Below, piece by piece: positions 6,702 to 13,371 of a DNA stretch of 13,416 bases. Source of the DNA: an uncultured Eubacteriales bacterium (GTDB taxonomy: Bacteria; Bacillota_I; Bacilli_A; RF39; UBA660); the NCBI GenBank assembly GCA_900313345.1, contig OMQW01000046.1, positions 1 to 13,416 of the forward strand, given 5' to 3'. Position 1 is the stretch's first letter. The number at the start of each line of letters is the position of its first letter. The position numbers and the translations under genes were made by a program. The notes beneath the pieces were generated by a model. It made no database searches. It was not told where the DNA came from and saw nothing but the letters and a program-made list of their open reading frames with translations.

Positions 6702-9295
6702 TATTTTGCCTCATATAAATTCTTTCCACTATTTATTTCAACTTTTAATGGAACATCTAACTTAAATGTATTTTCCATTATATCTTTAACTATATTATAA
6801 ACTATTTCTTTTTCAGAATCTACTACATTAAATACAAGTTCATCGTGTATTTGTAATAACATCTTACTATTTAACTTTCTTTTATTAAATTCATCATATA
6901 TTTCAACCATTGCTTTCTTAAGTATATCAGCAGCAGTTCCTTGTATAGGAGTATTAAGAGCCATTCTTTCTCCACTTTGTCTAATAATATAATTTTTATT
7001 ATTAATTTCAGGTATTACTCTACGTCTATTCATTAATGTAGTAACGTATCCATTCTTTCTAGCTTTCTCTACTTCATCTTTCATATATTCTCTAATTCCA
7101 GGGAATGTATCTAAATAACTATTAATAAAATTACTAGCTTCTTTCATAGATATACCTAAATCATCAGAAAGTCCAAATGAACTAATACCATATATAATAC
7201 CAAAATTAACTGCTTTAGCATTACGTCTCATAGTTTTAGTAACAGCATCCATAGGAACATGATATATATCACTAGCAGTCTTAGTATGTATATCTTTATC
7301 TTCTATAAAAGCTTCTATCATATTAGATGCTTTAGACATAGAAGCAAATATACGCAATTCTACTTGTGAATAATCAGAAGATAATAACTGAGAGTTATCC
7401 TCTGCAATAAATGCTTTTCTAATTAATCTAGAATATTCACTTCTAGCAGGTATATTTTGTAAATTAGGTTCTATACTAGAAAGTCTACCAGTTCTAGTAA
7501 GTGTTTGAGTATATATTGTATGAATCTTTTTATCTTCTCTAACTTCACCTAATAAACCTACTACATAATTACTTAAAAGTTTAGAAAGCATTCTATATTC
7601 TAATATTTTATCAACTATTGGATTATCATTTTTAATCTTATCAAGTATATCTTTACTTGTAGAATATTTATTATCTTTAATTTTCTTTGGATAAGATATA
7701 CCTAGTTTATTAAATAATATATCTCCAAGTTGCATAGGACTCATTATATTAAACTCTACTCCAGCAAGATTGTATATTTCTTTAGTTAAATTATTCATCT
7801 TAGAATTAAGTTCTATTTTTATTTCTTCTAAATAATTACTATCAAGTCTAATACCCTCTATTTCCATAGAAGCTAGTACATAACAAAGCCTCATCTCTAT
7901 ATTATTGAAAAGATCAAGTTGATTATACTCTTCTATTTTAGAAAGAATTTCATCATGAGTATTATATATAAATAAATTCTTTAAAAGTAATATATCTTTA
8001 ATAGAATTATCAACTTCTTTAGGTCTTTTAATAGTACCATATAAATCTTCATATAAAGGAATTGTATAGTTAAATGCAGAACTAACAAAACTAATATCAT
8101 CTTTAACGGTATAATCAAGTAAATAAAGTCCTATCATAGAATCATATAAACAATTATTAATATTAATATCATGCTTATTTAATGAAACTATCGCTTTCTT
8201 TAAATCATAAGTATACTTTAAAGTATCACTTTCAAATATATCTTTACACAAATTAAAATTATTAGTAACAAAAGTAAACTCTTTTCCATTATAAAATGAA
8301 ATACTAAAAATATTACCCTTACTATAACCTTCTTGACTTACTTCAACATAAAAACTAAAAGGTTTACTATAATCAAACTTATCTAATGTAACAAACTTAC
8401 TATCAACTTTTATTTCTTTTTTAAGACTTTCTTCAAAATTATATTTTTTAATTAATGAATGAAACTCTAGTTCTTCTAAATCTTTTTTTAGTTCAATACT
8501 ATTATATCCATTATATTTAATATCTTCTAAAGTAAATGGTAAATCTATTTCTCTATAAATAGTTGCAAGTTCATAACTCATAAAACAATCATCTTTAAAC
8601 TCTTCTAACTTTTCCTTAGTTTTACCCTTTATTTCATCTATATGCTCATATAAGTTATTTATATTATTATATTCTGATAGAAGTTTAATAGCAGTCTTTT
8701 CACCTATTCCCTTAACACCAGGAATATTATCTGATGGATCCCCCATTAAAGCTTTTAAATCAATCATCCCAATAGGATCAACAGCATAAGTATCTTTAAA
8801 TACTTTTTTATCCATTCTAATAAAGTCATTACTCTTTAAAAGTTTAACAATAATATTATCATCTATTAATTGTAATAAATCCTTATCACTACTAACAATA
8901 ACAGTTTCAAATAGATTAGTATTATTTGCCATAGTACTTAAAGTACCTATAATGTCATCCGCTTCATAATTATCTATTTCAAATGGATGAACTCCCATAT
9001 CTTTAAGTAAATCTTTAGCAACAGGAAATTGTTTTTTTAGTTCATCAGGAGTTTCACTTCTTCCACCCTTATAATCAGTATATTTTAGATGTCTAAAAGT
9101 TTTACCCTTATCAAAAGCAACTAAAATATATTCAGGTTTTTCTTCACTAATAATCTTATTAACCATATTAATAAGTCCAAATATAGCATTAGTAGGAAAT
9201 CCTTTACTATTATTCATAAAAGAACCACTATAACTAGTAGCATAATAACTTCTAAATATTAAATTATTACCATCTATTAAAACAAGTTTCTTCAC
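6701..9295 (-). CDS. polA: DNA polymerase I
   Basis: Family A polymerase for Okazaki-fragment processing and repair synthesis. The N-terminal 5'-3' (FEN) nuclease is intact, with LVLIDGNNLIFRSYYA, AFDKGKTFRH, YEADDIIGT, VSSDKDLLQL and MGDPSDNIPGVKGIGEKTA. The middle 3'-5' exonuclease domain is degenerate: the usual DxE of motif I reads FYVEVSQEG, so proofreading is probably lost, as in Bacillus PolA. Polymerase motifs A (DYSQVELR, about 641), B (RRNAKAVNFGIIYG, Lys about 694) and C (QIHDELVF, about 815-822) are complete. I prefer GTG 9295 (864 aa), with GGTGA 5 nt upstream, the same spacing as mutM. ATG 9307 (868 aa) has no ribosome binding site. A possible -10 TATACT (9317-9312) has no good -35, so readthrough from the SOS gene upstream is possible. 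Confidence 0.96.
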   Translation of the reverse strand: MKKLVLIDGNNLIFRSYYATSYSGSFMNNSKGFPTNAIFGLINMVNKIISEEKPEYILVAFDKGKTFRHLKYTDYKGGRSETPDELKKQFPVAKDLLKDMGVHPFEIDNYEADDIIGTLSTMANNTNLFETVIVSSDKDLLQLIDDNIIVKLLKSNDFIRMDKKVFKDTYAVDPIGMIDLKALMGDPSDNIPGVKGIGEKTAIKLLSEYNNINNLYEHIDEIKGKTKEKLEEFKDDCFMSYELATIYREIDLPFTLEDIKYNGYNSIELKKDLEELEFHSLIKKYNFEESLKKEIKVDSKFVTLDKFDYSKPFSFYVEVSQEGYSKGNIFSISFYNGKEFTFVTNNFNLCKDIFESDTLKYTYDLKKAIVSLNKHDININNCLYDSMIGLYLLDYTVKDDISFVSSAFNYTIPLYEDLYGTIKRPKEVDNSIKDILLLKNLFIYNTHDEILSKIEEYNQLDLFNNIEMRLCYVLASMEIEGIRLDSNYLEEIKIELNSKMNNLTKEIYNLAGVEFNIMSPMQLGDILFNKLGISYPKKIKDNKYSTSKDILDKIKNDNPIVDKILEYRMLSKLLSNYVVGLLGEVREDKKIHTIYTQTLTRTGRLSSIEPNLQNIPARSEYSRLIRKAFIAEDNSQLLSSDYSQVELRIFASMSKASNMIEAFIEDKDIHTKTASDIYHVPMDAVTKTMRRNAKAVNFGIIYGISSFGLSDDLGISMKEASNFINSYLDTFPGIREYMKDEVEKARKNGYVTTLMNRRRVIPEINNKNYIIRQSGERMALNTPIQGTAADILKKAMVEIYDEFNKRKLNSKMLLQIHDELVFNVVDSEKEIVYNIVKDIMENTFKLDVPLKVEINSGKNLYEAK

Positions 9296-9319
9296 ATTAA
9301 TCACCATTAATAGTATACC

Positions 9320-9343
9320 AAAAAAAAAGAAGAAAATCTTCTT
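9320..9343 (-). terminator. Short intrinsic terminator after the 47-aa SOS gene
   Basis: AAGAAGA, a TTT loop and TCTTCTT form a 7-bp stem followed by at least seven T on the minus strand. The stop codon of the small gene overlaps the stem. The stem is AT-rich, so termination before polA (25 nt downstream) may be partial. Confidence 0.65.
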
Positions 9344-9485
9344 ATTTAAAAAGTTTTACAGAAGTGTTATAACTATAACCACTTTTATCTAAAGTATCAA
9401 TACGATTAGATAACATAACTAAAAACCCAATAAACAGTAAATATATAAGTACTATACCTAATCCTTTTTTTAAAATATTCATCAT
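9342..9485 (-). CDS. 47-aa single-pass membrane protein under LexA control (candidate SOS division inhibitor)
   Basis: I translated this from the minus strand. It starts MMNILKKGLG, has a strongly hydrophobic segment at about residues 11-25 (IVLIYLLFIGFLVML), then a polar tail of about 22 residues ending SVKLFK. The two Lys before the segment predict an N-in, tail-out membrane protein. GGGAG (9498-9494) lies 8 nt before ATG 9485; ATG 9482 is an alternative. A promoter with a LexA-type box in its spacer lies just upstream, and the divergent neighbour is lexA. In Bacillus subtilis the gene divergent from lexA is yneA, an SOS-induced membrane division inhibitor with a LysM domain. This one shares position, control and topology but has no LysM, so it could be an analogue, perhaps closer in form to small SOS inhibitors such as SidA of Caulobacter. 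Gene call strong; function inferred. Confidence 0.82.
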   Translation of the reverse strand: MMNILKKGLGIVLIYLLFIGFLVMLSNRIDTLDKSGYSYNTSVKLFK

Positions 9486-9517
9486 ATAAATCACTCCCTC
9501 TTTCAAATTACATTATT

Positions 9518-9546
9518 ATCATAATTCAAACACTTGTTTGTGTCAA
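9518..9546 (-). promoter_or_regulatory. LexA-repressible promoter of the 47-aa membrane protein
   Basis: Perfect TTGACA (9546-9541), exactly 17 bp, TATGAT (9523-9518) on minus. The spacer is almost wholly filled by the palindrome CAAACAAGTGTTTG (9540-9527), so a repressor bound there would block RNA polymerase. The leader is short, with the start expected near 9511. Confidence 0.88.
9527..9540. promoter_or_regulatory. LexA operator 1 (SOS box variant)
   Basis: CAAACACTTGTTTG is an inverted repeat CAAAC-N4-GTTTG. It has the geometry of the Bacillota SOS box (CGAAC-N4-GTTCG), with the G/C at the second position of each arm changed to A/T. It lies between the -35 and -10 of the small membrane gene. 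Confidence 0.8.
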
Positions 9547-9554
9547 TAATATAA

Positions 9555-9568
9555 TAAACATTTGTTTG
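9555..9568. promoter_or_regulatory. LexA operator 2 (SOS box variant) at the lexA -35
   Basis: TAAACATTTGTTTG matches operator 1 at 12 of 14 positions and lies 28 bp from it. Its right arm overlaps the lexA -35 TTGACA, as expected for autoregulation. Confidence 0.78.
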
Positions 9569-9594
9569 ACATTTTACACTCTCTATGTTAATAT
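9566..9594 (+). promoter_or_regulatory. lexA promoter
   Basis: Perfect TTGACA (9566-9571) on plus, sharing TTG with operator 2, then a 17-bp spacer and TAATAT (9589-9594). The -10 is only a 4 of 6 match. AGGAGG follows at 9603-9608. Confidence 0.65.
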
Positions 9595-9612
9595 TTACAT
9601 ATAGGAGGAAAC

Positions 9613-10239
9613 ATGAAAGATAATAAATTAACTGAAAAGCAAAAGCAAATACTTGATATTGTTAAAAGATTAATAGCTAAGAATGGTTATCCACCAACAG
9701 TACGTGAAATAGGAGCTAAAGCACACCTATCTAGTCCAGCAACAACACATTTTCATTTAAATAAACTTGCAGAAAAAGGATATATAGATAAAGGTAATAA
9801 TAAAAACAGAACTCTTAAACTTTTAGTTCCAAATGAATATGTAGAAGAAAAAGAAGATAATCTAGTAGAAGTTCCACTTCTTGGTAAAGTAACTGCAGGA
9901 ATTCCTATTGAAGCAATTGAAACGCCTGATGAATATTTCCCACTTCCAGCAGAATTAGTAGCAGGTAAAAAAGATATATTTACATTAAAAGTAAGTGGTG
10001 AAAGTATGATTAATGTAGGTATCTACGATGGAGATATTCTAATAGTTGAAAAAACAAATACAGCAAGAAATGGTGATACAGTAGTAGCAATGAATGATAA
10101 CAATGAAGCAACTGTTAAAACATTTTATAAAGAAGATGGATACTTTAGATTACAACCAGAAAATGATACTATGGAACCTATTATATTAAAGAATGTAACA
10201 ATACTTGGTAAAGCAATAGGATTATATAGAAAGTTCTAA
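9613..10239 (+). CDS. lexA: LexA, SOS response repressor and autoprotease
   Basis: Represses SOS genes until RecA filaments trigger its self-cleavage. At 208 aa it matches Bacillus LexA (about 205). The N-terminal winged helix-turn-helix has LTEKQKQILDIVKRLI, NGYPPTVREIG and a recognition helix near 41-52 (SPATTHFHLNKL), then a wing EKGYIDKGNNKNRTLKLL. The cleavage site Ala95-Gly96 is in GKVTAGIPIE. The catalytic dyad is Ser131 (VSGESMI) and Lys169 (EATVKTFY); LQPENDTMEPI follows as usual. The recognition helix differs from the common SSTVHGHL pattern (THFHL instead of VHGHL), which may relate to the altered operator. AGGAGG lies 4 nt before the ATG. Autoregulation is suggested by operator 2 at its -35. 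It is divergent from the 47-aa SOS gene. Confidence 0.98.
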   Translation: MKDNKLTEKQKQILDIVKRLIAKNGYPPTVREIGAKAHLSSPATTHFHLNKLAEKGYIDKGNNKNRTLKLLVPNEYVEEKEDNLVEVPLLGKVTAGIPIEAIETPDEYFPLPAELVAGKKDIFTLKVSGESMINVGIYDGDILIVEKTNTARNGDTVVAMNDNNEATVKTFYKEDGYFRLQPENDTMEPIILKNVTILGKAIGLYRKF

Positions 10240-10273
10240 AAAAAGATATTTCAAAAATTGAAATATCTTTTTT
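10239..10273 (+). terminator. Strong bidirectional terminator after lexA
   Basis: AAAAAAGATATTTCAA and TTGAAATATCTTTTTT form a perfect 16-bp stem around a 3-nt A loop. It has a T run in both directions, so it can also end the minus-strand PH-domain pseudogene, whose ancestral stop (10274-10272) lies in it. Confidence 0.9.
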
Positions 10274-10661
10274 AATTAATATTTTCAAATATATTTGAAA
10301 AAAATTTTCTAAGTTCTGTCTTTTCTTTTGCATCTTATAAAACAAAGTTTAATTTTAACTGATACCCACTATCAAATAATAATAGTATTGCAGCACTAAT
10401 CTTTTTAAATAAAATAGCGCAACTAGATATAGATTTATAAGGTATAATATGAATCTTTTTATTATTAGTAAAAGGATTCACATCAAATAAAATCATTCTT
10501 TCATTCGTAAAAATACCCTTATCTCTCTTCGTCTTATAAGCCTTTATTATAACTTCACCACTTTTTAAATAATCAGTTACATAATTAGGAAGCTTATTTT
10601 TGTCAATCTCTTTATTAAAATTAAAATATTTAGTTAATTCTTTATATTTAACGTATGCCAT
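10272..10661 (-). pseudogene. Bacterial PH-domain protein broken by an in-frame TAA
   Basis: The open part (10661-10335, 108 aa) resembles the bacterial PH-domain family (bPH_1 type): KLPNYVTDYLKSGEVIIKAYKTKRD, then GIFTNERMILFDV and IHIIPYKSISS. The frame stops at TAA 10337-10335 after QLKLNFVL. Directly after that stop, in the same frame, DAKEKTELRKFFSNIFENIN follows and ends at TAA 10274-10272, a typical helical end for this family that brings the length to about 129 codons. The part before the stop (SCAILFKKISAAILLLF) also looks eroded against the ETAG...D-x-E-type strand that I recall for the family. ATG 10661 keeps a GGTGA site 4 nt upstream. A truncated but expressed protein, or readthrough, cannot be excluded. 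Role of the family is unclear. Confidence 0.7.
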
Positions 10662-10709
10662 AATATCACCTACCTAAAGATTACTATAAACAGTTAAAAG
10701 TATCAAGGA

Positions 10710-11597
10710 TTAACATTGATATTTAACAATTGTTAACGCAAGTTCTAACTTACCCCAAGATTTTTTATATTTTTGAGTATAAGTTTGTCCATTTACCATA
10801 TAAGCAACATAAATATATTGATGATTAAATGTAGTATTATTAATTCTTAATTTTAAATACTCACTAAAACTTAAATTAAATTTATTTCCATCACTTGAAG
10901 ATATATTAATATTATTAATTGATCCATTATTATTAACTCTATCAATTAAATTATTATAACTATCAGTAGTTTTAGTATCTTTATACTCAGAATAATCTCT
11001 ATTAACTAATTCATTTAATTTATCTTTAATACTTTTTAAAGGATCAATAATAGATGCACAATCTACATGGAAGAAATCCTTTTCAAATTTTAATACATAA
11101 TATTTATAAATATTGCCCTCTATATTGCTATCAAAGAATAGTAAATCATCTTTAACATAATTTTTAATTTCTTCTTTATCTAATGTAACATTAACTACTT
11201 TATCTTTCTTAATTACTTCTTTAATAGAATCATCTAAATTAATAGTAGAATCCATTAATTTAATATAATTACTAGTATTTAGTCCTTTTCCATCTAAAGG
11301 TATTTCAATACCTTGATTTAATACATAAATAGTTACTTTAGCTTCAACTATTTCATATTAACATTTAATACTTTTAATACTACTAAAATCTTTATCCCAT
11401 TTACTAAACTAGTATTTTACTCCTTTTTTATAAACAGGTTTAACTTCTGGTGCAGTAGCACTAGTATTATATAATACCTCTTCTTCTTTAATTAATTTGT
11501 TATTTAAATCAACAAATTTTACACTAAACTTAGTGTCAACAAGTTTTAATACTTTATCAATATTATCTTTAGTATCATTAACTATTTTATTAATTCT
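10710..11597 (-). pseudogene. 3' remnant of a surface-type protein with a B-repeat-like (beta-grasp) domain
   Basis: One frame runs from beside the tcdA stop to 10710, interrupted by TAG (11411-11409) and TAA (11360-11358). Before the first stop it reads VKFVDLNNKLIKEEEVLYNT and APEVKPVYKKGVKY; between the stops FSKWDKDFSSIKSIKC; after the second YEIVEAKVTIYVLN. The order 'FVD..., vLYnT, aP..., WDKDFS..., YE' is that of Listeria-Bacteroides/InlB B-repeat domains of Gram-positive surface proteins. After the second stop the frame is open for 216 codons. The longest ATG-started piece (11255-10710, 181 aa) is Asn/Ser/Lys-rich, with no LPxTG seen. There is no in-frame ATG, signal peptide or ribosome binding site at the 5' end, which abuts tcdA, so the front is missing. 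Small indels near the second stop are likely too. Pseudogene is the best reading. Confidence 0.68.
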
Positions 11598-12262
11598 CTA
11601 AATACATAACTTGCAATTAATAAACCTGCACTAGATGGAACAAAACTATTAGATGGAATCTTTCCATGTACCTTCATAGGTTTTTCAGTAGAACACATTA
11701 CATTAAATTTATTATTAATATGATTATCTTTTAAAAACTTTCTAAGTCTTCTAGCTATTGGATCATAACTAGTTTTTCTAATATCAATAATTTCTAACTT
11801 AGAAGGATCAAGTCTAGCACCTGCTCCCATACTAGATATAATATTATAATTATTTTTAAGAGCATAACTAATAACCAATTCTTTAGCTTTTAAAGAATCA
11901 CAACAATCGATTATATAATCAGGCTTATAATCAAATATCTTCATATAATTATCTTCATTAATAAACTCTTTTAAAGTATCTACTTTAATATTAGTATTAA
12001 TATCAAGCATCCTATCTTTAAATACATCTACTTTATATTTATCAATACTACTATTAGTTGCAATAATTTGTCTATTAATATTAGTAATATCAACTTTATC
12101 AAAATCAATAATTAAAAAGTTTTCAATAGAGCATCTAGAAAGAGCTTCAACAACATATCCACCTACGCCTCCAACACCAAGAACAACTATTCTTTTATGT
12201 TTTAATTCATTTAATTTATTATTACCAATAATAAGTTCTAATCTTTCAAATCTATTATCCAT
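11582..12262 (-). CDS. tcdA: tRNA threonylcarbamoyladenosine dehydratase (TcdA/YrvM)
   Basis: An E1-like ThiF/MoeB-fold enzyme that uses ATP to turn t6A37 of ANN-decoding tRNAs into cyclic ct6A. Seen in the 226 aa: N-terminal RFERLELIIG; ATP loop VVLGVGGVGGYVVEALSR (Gly-rich at 29-35); acidic LIIDFDKVDITNINRQ with D53, D55, N63, R64; YIIDCCDSLKAKELVI; SSMGAGARLDPSKLEIIDI; RKTSYDPIARRLRKFL; and VMCSTEKP near 188-195. The GAGARLDP...DIxKTxxDPxAR pattern separates TcdA from ThiF and MoeB. Its length is a little under the usual 250. ATG 12262 has AAAGGA upstream and lies inside the end of the preceding gene (8-nt overlap), so translation is coupled. In Bacillus this gene (yrvM) neighbours aspS and 6S RNA, and an RNA like 6S lies upstream here. 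Confidence 0.93.
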   Translation of the reverse strand: MDNRFERLELIIGNNKLNELKHKRIVVLGVGGVGGYVVEALSRCSIENFLIIDFDKVDITNINRQIIATNSSIDKYKVDVFKDRMLDINTNIKVDTLKEFINEDNYMKIFDYKPDYIIDCCDSLKAKELVISYALKNNYNIISSMGAGARLDPSKLEIIDIRKTSYDPIARRLRKFLKDNHINNKFNVMCSTEKPMKVHGKIPSNSFVPSSAGLLIASYVFRELIK

Positions 12263-13034
12263 TTTTATTTTCCTTTATCTTTGTTTTAGGATTATTAATC
12301 CATTCCATACTTCTATTGTTAATTATATAATATAGTCTTGATATAAGTGAATATATTTCTTTATTATTAGATGCAATATTATAATAACTATATATAGATT
12401 TAGTATCTTTAGTATTAAGTTTAATAAACTTATTAGCAATTCTATTATAATCACTAACTTTTAAACTAGTTCCTTCTATAACATTTAATTCAAGCATATC
12501 AATAAATTTTAATATATCTAAAAGAGGCATTAAATTAGCTTCTTTAATAGCTCTACTATAATTAGAATTATGATTAAGAGATATTTCTTCTAATTTATTA
12601 ATATTTTCTATATTTAAAACATCAGTAATTCCCATTCTTTTAAAATCTAAATAATGACCCTTCTCTTCATTAATATTTTTATTTCTTATATCATTAATAA
12701 CTTCTCCATATAATCTATCAAATCCATCTGATATTTTATTATTAGGATAACTTATTTCATAGAAATCACAAATATTCTTATCATAACTCTTAGTTGTTAC
12801 TATAAACTTATTTTTCTTTAATATACCACTATTTCTAATAAATAAAGTTATATTATAACTATCTAGATTCTTCTCATTATAAGAGCTATTATTAAAATCA
12901 TATAATCCAACATATATATTACTTTCAGTATATTTAGAAGTATCAATATTTTGATTATCAAGTTTCTTTATATTTTTTAATCTAACTTCTACATTTAATA
13001 TTCTATCTTTATTTATAATTGGAAGTACTAACAT
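12255..13034 (-). CDS. Unknown 259-aa protein, first gene of the tcdA operon
   Basis: I do not recognise this family. The protein is soluble, with no signal peptide or membrane helix and only one Cys. It is very rich in Asn, Ile, Lys and Tyr, like other genes here. The first 130 residues look beta-rich (VLPIINKDRILNVEVRLK, IYVGLYDF, YNITLFIRN, KFIVTTKSYD). The second half is helical (LMPLLDILKFIDMLELNVIE, IYSLISRLYYIINN). This suggests two domains, with no catalytic motif that I can name. ATG 13034 has a weak AGAGATGAT site. The stop overlaps the tcdA start by 8 nt, so the two are made together. A role in tRNA modification would fit the context but the sequence does not show it. Confidence 0.72.
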   Translation of the reverse strand: MLVLPIINKDRILNVEVRLKNIKKLDNQNIDTSKYTESNIYVGLYDFNNSSYNEKNLDSYNITLFIRNSGILKKNKFIVTTKSYDKNICDFYEISYPNNKISDGFDRLYGEVINDIRNKNINEEKGHYLDFKRMGITDVLNIENINKLEEISLNHNSNYSRAIKEANLMPLLDILKFIDMLELNVIEGTSLKVSDYNRIANKFIKLNTKDTKSIYSYYNIASNNKEIYSLISRLYYIINNRSMEWINNPKTKIKENKNG

Positions 13035-13060
13035 AATATCATCTCTCTTTAGGCTTAAAT

Positions 13061-13089
13061 ATTATATCACACTCTAAAAAAAAAGCAAA
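13061..13089 (-). promoter_or_regulatory. Promoter of the 259-aa gene and tcdA
   Basis: Perfect TATAAT (13066-13061) on minus, with TTTGCT (13089-13084) 17 bp upstream or TTGCTT (13088-13083) at 16 bp. The start would be near 13054. The -35 overlaps the T run that ends the upstream RNA, so this operon is separate from that RNA. Confidence 0.65.
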
Positions 13090-13116
13090 AAAAATGCCAA
13101 TGAAGCGTTCTTGGCA
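13087..13116 (-). terminator. Intrinsic terminator of the 6S-like RNA
   Basis: TGCCAA and TTGGCA enclose a short GAA/TTC extension with one bulged A, followed by eight T on minus. Its 3' arm is also used by the proposed closing stem of the mature RNA. Confidence 0.85.
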
Positions 13117-13281
13117 CAAACGATAAAAACCTGTATGTACAGGTGGGCATCTTTATTTATCTATTAGGATTCCTAAATAAATTTAGGCGTTCAACACAAG
13201 ATAAAGTAATCAAGATTCCCGTATCGCTAAACTGTGGTTTAATATTTACTGCTAGTATCGCATTCGTTAGCACATTTTTCT
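13092..13281 (-). ncRNA. ssrS: Probable 6S RNA
   Basis: 6S RNA binds the housekeeping RNA polymerase by mimicking an open promoter. No convincing gene fits 13082-13342. On minus, ATGTGCTAACGAATGCG (13276-13260) can pair with CGCTTCATTGGCAT (13107-13094), with small bulges, as a closing stem. GGGAATCTT (13220-13212) pairs with AAGATGCCC (13153-13145). Then TTTATCT pairs with AGATAAA, and a CCTAAA-TTTA-TTTAGG hairpin (13187-13172) forms the tip. Between the two long stems is a wide bubble whose 3' side holds a hairpin ACCTGT-ACAT-ACAGGT (13144-13129). A roughly 185-nt rod with a central bubble matches 6S, and in Bacillus subtilis 6S-1 (bsrA) lies beside yrvM, as here. GATAAT (13293-13288) is a plausible -10, but I see no good -35. 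Another structured RNA is possible. Confidence 0.6.
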
Positions 13282-13342
13282 TTTTGTATTATCTACATCT
13301 ACAATATAGCATAATAGAAAAATAAAAACAATAATATTACAT

Positions 13343-13371
13343 AAAAAAAAGATTAGTTTACACTAACCTTT
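13343..13371 (-). terminator. Intrinsic terminator of the gene at the right edge
   Basis: AAAGGTTAG and CTAATCTTT form a 9-bp stem (one G-T pair) around TGTAAA, and the T run continues to eight. The stop codon is part of the stem. Confidence 0.85.

Noticed and set aside
10335..11411. Reassignment of TAA/TAG to an amino acid as the cause of the in-frame stops
   Set aside because: Intact genes in the same window end with TAA (lexA, pyk, polA), TAG (tcdA, HD gene) and TGA (mutM) at sensible family ends, so stops keep their normal meaning.
13092..13320. T-box, tmRNA, RNase P RNA or SRP RNA as the identity of the right-hand RNA
   Set aside because: I found no GGTGGNACC box, no tRNA-like 3' end, no RNase P core sequence and no SRP GGAAG/AGCA-type domain. 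Only the 6S-type rod fits by eye.
13143..13325. 60-codon plus-strand frame with a hydrophobic C-terminal half
   Set aside because: It lies opposite the structured RNA. No plausible ribosome binding site was seen, and the hydrophobic look comes from AT-rich sequence. The RNA fold explains the region better.
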